This document shows, in pieces, positions 19,198 to 27,309 of a DNA stretch of 64,000 bases (its first letter is position 1; every line of letters begins with the position of its first letter). The notes under the pieces are model-generated. The model saw only the letters and a program-made list of their open reading frames with translations. It was not told where the DNA came from and searched no databases. The position numbers and the translations under genes are program-made. The stretch spans positions 1-64,000 of the forward strand of contig NZ_PXWG01000027.1 of NCBI RefSeq assembly GCF_003011965.1. The letters run 5' to 3'. The stretch comes from Streptosporangium nondiastaticum. GTDB lineage: Bacteria > Actinomycetota > Actinomycetes > Streptomycetales > Streptomycetaceae.

Positions 19198-20798
19198 TGC
19201 TCGGGCTGCCAGTCCTCGACGTTCCACCAGGGGCCGGCGCCGAGGCCGTGGTCGTGCGGCTCGACCTGGGTGGAGAGGTCCTTCCACTCGTCGTTCATGA
19301 CGTAGAGGTGGTCGACGTGGGTGAGGAAGGTGTAGCCGGGGTTGTCGGCGAGGCCCTGCTGGACCTTGTCGTAGGCGGCCTTGCGGGCGGCCTTGTCACC
19401 GCTGCGCCGGCCCTCCTCCAGGGCCTTGTCGACGTCGGGGTTGCTGTAGGCGGCCATGTTGTTGAAGCCGTTGAGGGCCAAGGAGGAGTGCAGCAGGTTG
19501 TAGAGGTCGAAGTCGGGGTCGGCGGGGTTGCCGCCGCCGGCGAGGACCGCGTCGTCCTTCATGCGCGGCTCGATGACCTCCCAGGTGCCGCTCTGCACCT
19601 TGACCTCGATGCCGGCCTTCTTGGCGTCCGAGGCGAAGGCGAGGGCGTGCTCCTCGCGGAGCTTGTCACCGGCGGGGAACCAGAGGGTGAAGGAGGCGCG
19701 CTGCCCGTCCTTCTCCCGGATGCCGTCGCCGCCGGGCCGCCAGCCGGCGTCGTCGAGGAGCCTCTTCGCCTTGTCCGGGTCGTACGGGCGCTCGGTGCCC
19801 TTGGCGAACCAGTCGCTGTCGGTGGGCACGGGCCCGTACCCGGCGCGGCCGGCGCCTTCGAGGAGCTTGTCGACCATGGCCTTGCGGTCGACGGCGAGGT
19901 CGAGGGCGCGGCGCACAGCGAGGTCGCCGGTGACCTTGTCGGCGGCGGGGAGGGTCACGCCGCGGAAGTCGGTGGTGCGGGCGGTCATGGTCACCTTGGA
20001 CTTGTCGCCCTTGAAGCCCTTGGCGAGGTTGGGCGGCAGGATGGCGCCGTCGAGGTCGCCGGAGCGCAGCCGGGTGGCGCGCACGTCGTCGTCCTTGATG
20101 ATCGCCATCGTGAGCTTCTTGACCTTCGGCTCGCCGCCCCAGTAGCCGGGGTTGGCCTTGAAGGTCAGCTTCTCGCCCTTGCTCCAGCCGGTCAGGACGT
20201 ACGGTCCCGTGCCGATGGGGGCGGTGTTGAAGGAGCCGGAGTTGACGTCCTGCCCCTTGGCCGCGTGCTCGGGGACGATGGGCAGCACGGTGCGCTCGGC
20301 GAAGGGCGCGTACGGGTACTTGAGCGCGAAGACGACGGTGTCGTCACCGGCGGCGGTGACCTTGTCGATGGCGTCGAGCTCCCCCTTGGCGGCGTTGTTG
20401 GTCTTCTCGTCCAGGATGGTGCGGTAGGTGAAGACCACGTCCCGGGCGGTGAACGGCTTGCCGTCGCTGAACTTCACGCCTTTGCGGAGGGCGAAGGTGT
20501 ACGTACGGCCGTCGTCGGTGACCTTCGGCAGCTCGGCGGCGAGGGCCGGCCGGAGCTTCATCGAGGCGTCGCGGCGGAGCAGCCCGTCGAAGATCTTGGA
20601 GTTGCCGTCCTTGCCGTAGCCGAGGAGCGGGCTGAGCGTCTCGGGTTCGTTGGCCAGGCCGACGACCAGGGAGTCCTTGTCACCCTTGGCGCCGCCGCCC
20701 CCGCCCGGTGTCGAACAGGCCGCCGCGCCTGCCGCGAGAACGCCTGCCATGGCCGTGGCGGCCACTCCCCGTACGGACCGGGCCGTCATGCCCCACAC
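19194..20798 (-). CDS. ABC transporter substrate-binding lipoprotein (SBP_bac_5 family)
   Basis: 534 aa. Lipoprotein signal with a Cys at the end of AAGAAAC, followed by a glycine-rich linker and an SBP_bac_5 domain: VVGLANEPETLSPLL, KFSDGKPFTARDVVFTY, GTGPYVLTGWSKGE. The family binds peptides, opines or nickel complexes; specificity is unresolved. First gene of a five-gene operon (SBP, two permeases, two ATPases). ATGs at 20798 and 20789 are both possible. Its upstream region is only about 52 bp from the mobile element's left attachment site. Confidence 0.9.
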   Translation of the reverse strand: MWGMTARSVRGVAATAMAGVLAAGAAACSTPGGGGGAKGDKDSLVVGLANEPETLSPLLGYGKDGNSKIFDGLLRRDASMKLRPALAAELPKVTDDGRTYTFALRKGVKFSDGKPFTARDVVFTYRTILDEKTNNAAKGELDAIDKVTAAGDDTVVFALKYPYAPFAERTVLPIVPEHAAKGQDVNSGSFNTAPIGTGPYVLTGWSKGEKLTFKANPGYWGGEPKVKKLTMAIIKDDDVRATRLRSGDLDGAILPPNLAKGFKGDKSKVTMTARTTDFRGVTLPAADKVTGDLAVRRALDLAVDRKAMVDKLLEGAGRAGYGPVPTDSDWFAKGTERPYDPDKAKRLLDDAGWRPGGDGIREKDGQRASFTLWFPAGDKLREEHALAFASDAKKAGIEVKVQSGTWEVIEPRMKDDAVLAGGGNPADPDFDLYNLLHSSLALNGFNNMAAYSNPDVDKALEEGRRSGDKAARKAAYDKVQQGLADNPGYTFLTHVDHLYVMNDEWKDLSTQVEPHDHGLGAGPWWNVEDWQPEQ

Positions 20799-20832
20799 CT
20801 CTGCTCGATTGCTTGTGCTTAGTCACTTGCTT

Positions 20833-20849
20833 TTGCGAACCAGTCGCAA
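20833..20849. promoter_or_regulatory. 17-bp inverted repeat upstream of the ABC operon, candidate operator
   Basis: TTGCGA and TCGCAA are perfect 6-bp inverted arms separated by 5 bp, about 35 bp upstream of the substrate-binding-protein start and just outside attL. The surrounding sequence is AT-rich for this genome. The position suits an operator or promoter element. Confidence 0.45.
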
Positions 20850-20877
20850 TTAAACAGTATGCAAAGTTACGGTCATG
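20850..20877. other. attL, left attachment site of the integrated element
   Basis: Imperfect 28-bp direct repeat of 40452-40479 (26/28 matches) with a 19-bp identical core, ATGCAAAGTTACGGTCATG, at 20859-20877. It lies next to the 3' end of the integrase gene, the usual att-int arrangement. No tRNA gene is involved. Confidence 0.85.
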
Positions 20878-20935
20878 AGGTGGGGTCGGAGGAGCCCAGG
20901 TCAGGGGCGTGGGGCGGGGCGGATAGGGGAGGGCA

Positions 20936-20955
20936 GGGAGCCAATCCGGGAGCCA
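20936..20955. repeat. Paired GGGAGCCA direct repeats, left arm
   Basis: Two GGGAGCCA boxes start 12 bp apart (20936 and 20948), between attL and int. The same 12-bp spacing occurs near the right end at 40329/40341 and, with one mismatch, at 39703/39715. Placement on both arms suggests integrase or Xis arm-type binding sites. Confidence 0.5.
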
Positions 20956-20991
20956 CCGGCTGTTGACCGCCCTGCCCGAGGGACATCCGGA

Positions 20992-22155
20992 TCAGGCTGA
21001 ACCGTCGCCGAAGATCTCGTCCATGGCCTCCGCGCCGGACGTAATCACGGGACGCAATTGCTTCCGGTACACCTTCTCCGTCGTGGCGGTGCCGTCATGG
21101 CCGAGGACGCGGGCGATCTCCTCGATCGGCATGCCGTGGTCCGACAGCAGGGACACGAAGCTCGTCCGCAGTTCTCGCGTCGTCCATGCCTTGGGGTTCT
21201 CGAACCCCGCTTCTCCCAACAAGGTCCTGAAGTGACGGAGCACGTCCACCGCGTCGCGCTGCTCTCCCGCGTCTCCGGGGAAGACAAGCCTGTCGTCACT
21301 CCACGTCGAGTCGTCCCCATGGGCCTGCATCTGCTGTTGCTTGTAGGCCTGCATCACCGCCTCGACCTGGCGGGGCATGCGGAGGGATCGGCGGCTCTTC
21401 CTCGTCTTCGTCTCCCCGTGCCGGCGAACCGATCGCCAGACTTCGACATAGGGCCAGGACCCGTCAGCGCCGGCGAAGTGCACGTGCCGCCAGGTGAGCG
21501 GCCGTTCTTCTTCTGTACGCACGCCGACGAGCAGTGCCAGGACGACGTAGGCGTGAATCCAGCTGCCCTTGCAGGCTCTGAGAACCATCTCTGCTTGTTC
21601 GAGGCTGAGCGACTTGCTCGGGCGACCCGGGCGCCCGTCGGGCAGTTCGACGAGTTCCGCCACGTTCCGCCGCACGCGCTTCCTGCGTTGTGCATGGCTG
21701 ATGGAGCGGCGAAGGATCGAGAGCACGATCTTCAGTGACTGGTCCGCGAGGATCTCCGCCTTCACGTCGAGCCACTCGTCCAAGTCGTCGGCCTCCAGGT
21801 CGCGCAGCTTGGCGCTACCCAGGTCCGCAATGACGTGGTTGTTCGCGAGGCTGCGGTACGTCGTGAGGGTTCCTTCTGCGCGCCCCTTCAGGCCTGACGT
21901 GAACCATGCCTCCACCGCCTGACCGACGGTGTACCGCGCGGACGACTTGACGCCGGCGTCAAGCTCCTTCTTGAGTTCCTTGAGTTTGTCCCGGACTTCC
22001 GTCTTGGTCTTGCCTGTGATCTTGGGGCGGTGGCGCTTACCGGTCGCCGTGTACCCGAGGGAAATCGCGCCTATGCAGCGGCCCTTGGACTTGTCCCAGT
22101 AGATCGAGTTTTCTCCGTTGCCTGCCTTGCGGGCTTTTCCGAGCCGATCGGTCAT
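20992..22155 (-). CDS. int: AICE tyrosine integrase
   Basis: 387 aa. N-terminal AP2-like/arm-binding region (about 15-65), core-binding SAM-like domain (about 72-160) and catalytic domain (about 180-375). Catalytic residues visible: Arg in LLVGVRTEE (about 215), Arg in TTRELRTSF (about 330), His in VLGHDG (about 353) and nucleophile Tyr in EKVYRK (about 363). The first residue of the usual HxLR box is Arg here. It catalyses site-specific integration and excision between the att repeats. Its ATG overlaps the xis stop by 4 bp and its 3' end lies about 115 bp from attL. Confidence 0.95.
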   Translation of the reverse strand: MTDRLGKARKAGNGENSIYWDKSKGRCIGAISLGYTATGKRHRPKITGKTKTEVRDKLKELKKELDAGVKSSARYTVGQAVEAWFTSGLKGRAEGTLTTYRSLANNHVIADLGSAKLRDLEADDLDEWLDVKAEILADQSLKIVLSILRRSISHAQRRKRVRRNVAELVELPDGRPGRPSKSLSLEQAEMVLRACKGSWIHAYVVLALLVGVRTEEERPLTWRHVHFAGADGSWPYVEVWRSVRRHGETKTRKSRRSLRMPRQVEAVMQAYKQQQMQAHGDDSTWSDDRLVFPGDAGEQRDAVDVLRHFRTLLGEAGFENPKAWTTRELRTSFVSLLSDHGMPIEEIARVLGHDGTATTEKVYRKQLRPVITSGAEAMDEIFGDGSA

Positions 22156-22385
22156 GCGCGGCTCTCAGCGACGGACGTCTCGGCCTTGAGCAGTTCGACG
22201 TAATCGTCGATGTACTCCGCGGGTACCAGGCGCCGGCGGCCACGGCGGACGGTGCGGAGTCTGCCGAGACGTATCTCTTCGTAGGTGGTGCTGCGGCCGA
22301 TGCCGAGGATCTCCGCCGCTGCTTCAACGCTGTGCAGGCGGCGGCGCGGTGCGCGAGTGGCGATCACGCTGGGGTGGTTGGGCAC
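22152..22385 (-). CDS. xis: Excisionase (MerR-like helix-turn-helix)
   Basis: 77 aa containing LHSVEAAAEILGIGRSTTYE, the winged-helix excisionase-family HTH, followed by LRTVRRGRRRLVPAEYIDDY (the wing and C-terminal helix). It should bend att DNA and direct Int towards excision. GTG at 22385 lies 3 bp after the Rep-like stop; the stop overlaps int. Size and place are typical of AICE Xis proteins. Confidence 0.9.
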   Translation of the reverse strand: MPNHPSVIATRAPRRRLHSVEAAAEILGIGRSTTYEEIRLGRLRTVRRGRRRLVPAEYIDDYVELLKAETSVAESRA

Positions 22386-22388
22386 GGG

Positions 22389-24236
22389 TCAGCTCCTGGC
22401 GGTGAGGGTGGGGGCGCAGCCGGGGTGGGTGGTCTCGCCGGTGGCGACGAGGAAGTCAGCGAGTGGGGTGTCGCACTCGGTGCACCGCGGGGTGGGGGTG
22501 GGGTCACCAGAGAGAAGGTACGAAATAGCGTTCCCAGCGGTCCCAGCGTCCCCCCTCTCACGTTTATGCAGGTCAGAGGGGGTGGCGTGGGGGGACGCTG
22601 TGCGGGGGTCAGCGTCCCCCTCGGCGGGGTGGGGGGATGCTGAGGCCCCTTCGCTAGCGTCCCCCCTGTTTCCGCAGGTCACGGACGGTTTGGAGGCTTG
22701 GGGGGACGCTGGGAACGCTGTTTCGCACCTTCTCTCTGGTGATGCGGTGAGGCAGTAGAGGCGCTGCTTCTTCGGCTTGGGTCCGCGCTGGGAGTCGTCG
22801 ACCTCGATGCCGATCGTCCGTAGCGCGGGGGCGAGGCGTTTGAGCTGGCCGCCGGCGCGGGTGGAGTCCTTGGGCCACTTCTTGGGGAGCTTGTCGGGGG
22901 TCTCGACCGCTTCGAGCAGTTGGCTCGCCGTGAGGGTCACGCCGTCGGGGCCGGCTTTGTCGACGAGGTCGACGACGGCCTGGGCGAAGGGTTCGCCGTC
23001 GAGGACGTCGGCGACTGCGCCGGCGGCTGTGGCGCGGTAGGAGTCGAGGGTGTGCCAGCCGGTGACGTTGTCGACGGCGGCCAGGACGCGGGCGAAGTCG
23101 GCCATGCGGGGCCGTTCGGTGAGAGTGACCTTCGGCAGGGCTTTGAGGACCTGGGCGAGGAGGTCGAAGAGGCTGGCCAGGATCGCGGAGTGCGCGTCGG
23201 CGTACGCGCGGTTGAGTTCGGCTTCCTCGCGGCGTTTGTGGTCGGGGATGAGCTGCAGCTCGATGGTCAGCAACCGCTCGGCCAGGTCGCCCGCGAGGGC
23301 GCCGGCGTCGATCGTGGTCATCGCCAGGACGCGGCGGAATTCGAGCACGACGACGTCGTCGTCGGTGTACAGGGCGCGGTCGACGATGCCGTCGCCGGTA
23401 ACAGCGCGGCACAGTGCGTCGGAGAGCCAGTCCGGGACGATCGAGACGTTGTCGAGGCAGATGGCCCAGGAGTTGAAGGCCTGCACGGCCCAGGACTTCA
23501 GGTCACGCGGTGCGGTGCGTTTGGGGGCGCCGGAGGGATCGACGATGCCGATGACCATGGCGGCGCTCCAGGACTTGCCGGTGCCCTGTTCGCCGCGGAA
23601 GGTCAGGATCGGGTGGGGCAGGTCCGGGATGAAGGCGGCGACGAGCCAGGCGACCAGGAGGCGGAAGCCGTCGTCGGTGATGTTGAGCAGCTCGCGGAGC
23701 TGGGCCAGGCCGTCGCCGTCGCGGACGGGTTCGGGCAGGGGCTTCATGGCGCCGGATCGGCGGAAGACGACGGGGGATGCGCCCAGGCGCTGCCAGCCGT
23801 CGGGGCCGATAGCGACGCAACGGCCGTCGGTGGTGCCGAGGTCGACGATGATGCGGTCGTCGTGGCGGGCGACGCGTAATTGGGGCGTGCGGGGGTTGGC
23901 CATAGCGGCGACTCCTTCCAGAACGGTCATGGCGTCGGCGAGCGCCGACTGTGAGGGAACAGTGCCGTGATGGGTGTCGGCGAAGATGCGAGCGAGCTGC
24001 GAGCGCAGGCCCGCTTTGCCGCGGAGCGGTAGCGCGATGTTGGGGCCGCCGACGGGGATGCCATAGGGGCGGCCATCGTCGGACATGAACAGCTCGTAGC
24101 GTTCGCGGGCGAGGGCGGCCAGCAGTGAGGCTTGTGAGGGACCTTTCTTGTCGGGGTCGACGCCGTTGTTTTCCAGGAGTTTCCGGGCCAGGTCGGCGCT
24201 GCTGGTCCGGGTGGTGCCGTTGACGTGCGTGGTCAC
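22389..24236 (-). CDS. Rep-like replication ATPase of the AICE
   Basis: 615 aa. Residues about 1-170 are family-specific; Walker A GEQGTGKSWS lies near 223 and an acidic Walker-B-like segment (WAICLDNVS) near 265, resembling the DUF927/helicase ATPases that follow Prim-Pol in mobile elements. The C-terminal 90 residues are low-complexity and end in a zinc-ribbon-like CTECDTPLADF...HPGC. That low-complexity part coincides with a repeat-rich DNA region that looks like an origin. The GTG start overlaps the Prim-Pol stop (GTGA), so the two proteins probably form one primase-helicase initiation system. Confidence 0.8.
   Translation of the reverse strand: MTTHVNGTTRTSSADLARKLLENNGVDPDKKGPSQASLLAALARERYELFMSDDGRPYGIPVGGPNIALPLRGKAGLRSQLARIFADTHHGTVPSQSALADAMTVLEGVAAMANPRTPQLRVARHDDRIIVDLGTTDGRCVAIGPDGWQRLGASPVVFRRSGAMKPLPEPVRDGDGLAQLRELLNITDDGFRLLVAWLVAAFIPDLPHPILTFRGEQGTGKSWSAAMVIGIVDPSGAPKRTAPRDLKSWAVQAFNSWAICLDNVSIVPDWLSDALCRAVTGDGIVDRALYTDDDVVVLEFRRVLAMTTIDAGALAGDLAERLLTIELQLIPDHKRREEAELNRAYADAHSAILASLFDLLAQVLKALPKVTLTERPRMADFARVLAAVDNVTGWHTLDSYRATAAGAVADVLDGEPFAQAVVDLVDKAGPDGVTLTASQLLEAVETPDKLPKKWPKDSTRAGGQLKRLAPALRTIGIEVDDSQRGPKPKKQRLYCLTASPERRCETAFPASPQASKPSVTCGNRGDASEGASASPHPAEGDADPRTASPHATPSDLHKRERGDAGTAGNAISYLLSGDPTPTPRCTECDTPLADFLVATGETTHPGCAPTLTARS
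22504..22742. other. Putative replication origin: six iteron-like boxes flanked by a 36-bp inverted repeat
   Basis: Inverted arms at 22504-22539 and 22707-22742 match at 34 of 36 positions. Within and at their edges, AGCGTCCCCCC-like boxes occur in alternating orientation: 22545-22555 (+), 22589-22599 (-), 22611-22620 (+), 22631-22641 (-, one mismatch), 22656-22666 (+), 22700-22710 (-). All of it lies inside the 3' coding end of the Rep-like gene. The arrangement resembles iteron or double-strand-origin regions of Streptomyces plasmids. Confidence 0.6.
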
Positions 24237-25117
24237 CGGCTGCTCCGGCCGCCGCGGCGTGCGGCAGAGGCGACGGTGGCGCGGGCTTCAGCCTCGGTCA
24301 GGCCGACGTGGCAGGCAGCCTCGATGAGGGCGGCGGCCAGTTGCGGGCCGTCGACCGACTCGCGGGCCCGGCAGGCGGCCCAGTACAGACGGCTGTTGCG
24401 CTCCCCCGGCGGCGCGTCGAGTACGAACTCCACCAGGGCGACGGCTCGCCTCCCGGACATGGGCACCGCGGCCGGCGATGCGCTGTGGTGGCCTCCGGCC
24501 GGGCGGAGGAGTTGCAGTAACGGCGGTGGAACCGAAGCGACGGGCAATTGGGCCGTGGTGGGGTCAAAGACGTAAGTGCCGCGCAGCGTGCGGGAGCCGG
24601 GGCCGACGAGGTAGCCGCCGGTGCCGCGGATGTCAATTCCGGGGGCCAGGCGGCCCACCGAGTTCGGGATGACCGCGCCGTCGGGGGCGGAGAGCCACAG
24701 GTGGCGGCCGCCACTCGGGGTGAGCACGGTCGGCGTGGGCGGAACTTCGAAGCCGTGAGCGTTGGCGAGCTGCTGGAGTGCGGCCGGTCCGTCGTCGCCG
24801 TTCTTCACGTCCAGGTCCAGCCCGATGAGGTGGTGTGGAGGCCGACCGCAGGCAATGCCGTAGCCGGTGGCCCAGGGGGCTGCGTCGAACAGGACTCGGA
24901 TCGCCTCAGGGTCGGTGGTGGCGTCGTGGACGCCGTGTCCGATGCGGCCGCATTCGCCGCGGCAGCGGCGCGTGGTCCGCGGTTCGTCACGGTGCGGGGA
25001 ACGAACGGCTGGGATCTTCGTGCGGGACAGGGGTATCACTGCCAGCCCTCGGGCGGCGGCAGCCACGGCGAGTTTCGCGGAGGCGGCCGGAGGGTGGTCG
25101 GGGCCTGTCGGGTGCAT
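24233..25117 (-). CDS. Bifunctional DNA primase/polymerase (Prim-Pol)
   Basis: 294 aa. AEP-type Prim-Pol domain over residues about 15-200: ARGLAVIPLSRTKIPAV, HLIGLDLDVKNGDDGP (catalytic DxD), TPSGGRHLWLS and GIDIRGTGGYLVGPGS are classic motifs. The C-terminal region (about 225-290) looks like the small helical PriCT-type domain. It primes element replication, acting with the overlapping Rep-like ATPase, and corresponds to the RepPP replication class of AICEs. ATG with GGAG upstream. Confidence 0.92.
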   Translation of the reverse strand: MHPTGPDHPPAASAKLAVAAAARGLAVIPLSRTKIPAVRSPHRDEPRTTRRCRGECGRIGHGVHDATTDPEAIRVLFDAAPWATGYGIACGRPPHHLIGLDLDVKNGDDGPAALQQLANAHGFEVPPTPTVLTPSGGRHLWLSAPDGAVIPNSVGRLAPGIDIRGTGGYLVGPGSRTLRGTYVFDPTTAQLPVASVPPPLLQLLRPAGGHHSASPAAVPMSGRRAVALVEFVLDAPPGERNSRLYWAACRARESVDGPQLAAALIEAACHVGLTEAEARATVASAARRGGRSSR

Positions 25118-25174
25118 GTGGTCGTTCTCCTGGAGTGCGGGGGCCAGGGGTGTCAGGGGTGTCAGGCCGGAGGT

Positions 25175-25190
25175 GTCAGACGCGTCTGAC
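25175..25190. promoter_or_regulatory. 16-bp perfect palindrome upstream of Prim-Pol
   Basis: GTCAGACGCGTCTGAC is a perfect palindrome in the 85-bp gap between the tra stop and the Prim-Pol start. Further GTCAG boxes occur around it (25152, 25161, 25193). It could be an operator or stem-loop that sets replication gene expression apart from transfer. Confidence 0.45.
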
Positions 25191-25202
25191 GCGTCAGGGT
25201 CG

Positions 25203-27284
25203 TCAGGCGGCCTGGTCGTCGCGGACGATGCGGTACTCGCCGGGCTCCCCGGTCTCGGCGAGGCGGCCGGCCAGGATGAAGTCGGCGACCTGGCCGGAGA
25301 CCCACGAGCGGCCGCGGCCGTGGCGGTCGCAGTGCTCCATGAAGTCCTTGGGACCGACGGTCGTGCGGCCTTCCGCCTCGAACTCGTCGAGGATCTCTTC
25401 CATCACCTGGCGGGCCCGGGCGGGCGAGATGCGCTCGCGGCGCCGACCCTGCGCGGGCTCGGCGAACTGCACGACGTGCGTGGCCGCGGGGAGCTCCCGT
25501 TCCGGGTCGATGTCGGCTTCGTCGGCCTGGCCGTCCTCGTCGTCCTCGTCGTGCAAGGCAGCGCCGATCGCGTGCTGCTCGTACTCGTCCGTGTAGCCGT
25601 CTTCCTCGTCCTGGTCGTAGGGCTCGTGGTCGTGGTCGGTCACGGTGGTCTCCCTGGGCTGGGCGTCAGTGGTGCCGGGCAGGGGGTAGCGAGTGCGCTG
25701 GGTGAAGTGGCGGCCGGCGGCGCGGGCCGCGGCTTCGGCGGTGACGGGGTCGAGTGCGGGGCGGGTCTCGGCGAAGGTCAGGACGACCCAGTCGAGGTGT
25801 TCGCGTGGGGTGAGGTAGGAGCGGGCAGGGGTGGCCCAGAAGGTCTCGGGGATGCCGTTGGCGACGAGGTAGCAGTAGCCGGGCTTCTTGTCCTTCCACA
25901 GGTGCGGGGCAGCGCCGGCGTCGAGAACGTCGTCGTCGAGTGCGAAGCCCGCGTCTCGGTCGTTGCGAACGCCGTAGCACCAGGAGGAGCCGAGGGAGGC
26001 CCGGGTGTCGGTGGAGACCTGGTTGGCCGAGGCGCGTTGCAGGGAGACGACCAAGGTCACGCCGGCGGAGCGGGCTTCCTGGGCGATGCCGGTGAAGACG
26101 TCCTCGTCGGTTTCGCGGATGGTCTTGGCGGCTTCCTCGAACCAGCCGATGAGGTAGGGCATGCCTGGTGAGCCGTCGGCCTGGGTCTCGGCGCACTCAG
26201 GGACCCACTGCTTGTAGCCGTACTTGGCCAGCCATGCCGTACGGGCGGGGATGACGGCCTTGATGGCTTCGATCATGGCTTTGGTGGACTTCATGTCCAG
26301 CGCGGCCCAGTCGATGGCGGGCAGGAGCGGTCCGAGGGTCTGTTCGGCTTTGGCCGGGTCGGAGGCCCAGACGATGGCGTCGCGGCGCGAGAGGACTTCG
26401 GCCAGGGCCGTCATGCCTCCCTCGGACTTGCCCGAGCCGGTCATCCCCATGATCAGCAGGTGCATGGCGTTGCGGGCGGTGGCCGGGTCGCCAGGGAAAT
26501 AGAGGACGGCGACGGTGCCGTCCTCGTAGATGCCGACGGCGACCGGGTCGGCGATGCTGCCGCCGGGGTGCGAGGGGCCGGGGTAGGGGACGGTGTTCTT
26601 CAACAGGTCGAGGGGAACGACCGTGAGCTGGGCGCGGGAGGCGCTGTCGGGGTCGGGGGTGACGCGGATGGCGGTCTTGGGCACGTCCAGGGCGCTGGCG
26701 AGCAGCGGCGCGGCCTTGGTGACGTCGTCGGTGGTCAGTTCGCCGCGCGGGAGCTGCAGGTCGAAGGTGGCTTTGTTCGGGGCCACGTCGGTGCGGGTGA
26801 TATGGGTCTTGGCCAGGCCGACCTTCTCCAGCAGCCCGCCGTCGCCACCCGCTCCGGGTGCGTCGGGGTTGCGGCGCAGGATCTGGCGGATGTTCCAGGA
26901 GAGGGCGACGGCCGGGGCGCCCATGAAGTACAGGCCACCCAGGGGCCCGGCGCCGGGTCCGGCGATGGCGGCCGCGGTGAACCAGCCGGTTCCCGCGGCC
27001 ACGGTGATGGCGGAGTGGAGGCGACGCTGTGCGGTGGTACTCCTGCCTGCCCACCAGGTGACGCCGGTCAGGGCGACGGAGGTGAGAGTCAGTCCGGCGG
27101 TGGCGGCGGCGTTGTCGGCCCAGTAGTAGTGCGCGGGCAGGGAGACCAGGCCGGTCCCGGCCCCCACCAGCCACGGGGGCAGGTGCGGCTTGACCCGGTG
27201 CAACAGGTACTCGACCACTCCGCCGCCACCGTGCGCGGAGCGCAGGTGTTCTTCGTGGAGTTGCTCGGGTGCGGGCTGGGACAC
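25203..27284 (-). CDS. FtsK/SpoIIIE-type conjugative DNA translocase (TraSA/TraB-like)
   Basis: 693 aa. Transmembrane helices occupy about residues 35-135, and the motor domain has Walker A MGMTGSGKSEGG near 285 and the Walker-B region GMPYLIGWFEEA. An acidic linker leads to a C-terminal winged helix (about 620-690, SWVSGQVADFILAGRL), the place where Streptomyces Tra proteins read the clt sequence. It pumps double-stranded DNA between mycelial compartments and cells. The GTG start has GGAGG 8 bp upstream. Confidence 0.93.
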   Translation of the reverse strand: MSQPAPEQLHEEHLRSAHGGGGVVEYLLHRVKPHLPPWLVGAGTGLVSLPAHYYWADNAAATAGLTLTSVALTGVTWWAGRSTTAQRRLHSAITVAAGTGWFTAAAIAGPGAGPLGGLYFMGAPAVALSWNIRQILRRNPDAPGAGGDGGLLEKVGLAKTHITRTDVAPNKATFDLQLPRGELTTDDVTKAAPLLASALDVPKTAIRVTPDPDSASRAQLTVVPLDLLKNTVPYPGPSHPGGSIADPVAVGIYEDGTVAVLYFPGDPATARNAMHLLIMGMTGSGKSEGGMTALAEVLSRRDAIVWASDPAKAEQTLGPLLPAIDWAALDMKSTKAMIEAIKAVIPARTAWLAKYGYKQWVPECAETQADGSPGMPYLIGWFEEAAKTIRETDEDVFTGIAQEARSAGVTLVVSLQRASANQVSTDTRASLGSSWCYGVRNDRDAGFALDDDVLDAGAAPHLWKDKKPGYCYLVANGIPETFWATPARSYLTPREHLDWVVLTFAETRPALDPVTAEAAARAAGRHFTQRTRYPLPGTTDAQPRETTVTDHDHEPYDQDEEDGYTDEYEQHAIGAALHDEDDEDGQADEADIDPERELPAATHVVQFAEPAQGRRRERISPARARQVMEEILDEFEAEGRTTVGPKDFMEHCDRHGRGRSWVSGQVADFILAGRLAETGEPGEYRIVRDDQAA

Positions 27285-27309
27285 GGCTCATACCTCCTTC
27301 ACGTGCAGG

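Noticed and set aside
20800..20990. tRNA gene as integration target at the left end
   Set aside because: No cloverleaf or tRNA 3' end is present in either att region; the core instead overlaps the stop codon of the LacI-family gene.
22497..22745. CRISPR-like array in the Rep-like gene
   Set aside because: The repeats are short (11 bp), alternate in orientation, have uneven spacing and lie inside a coding region; there are no cas genes. An origin fits better.
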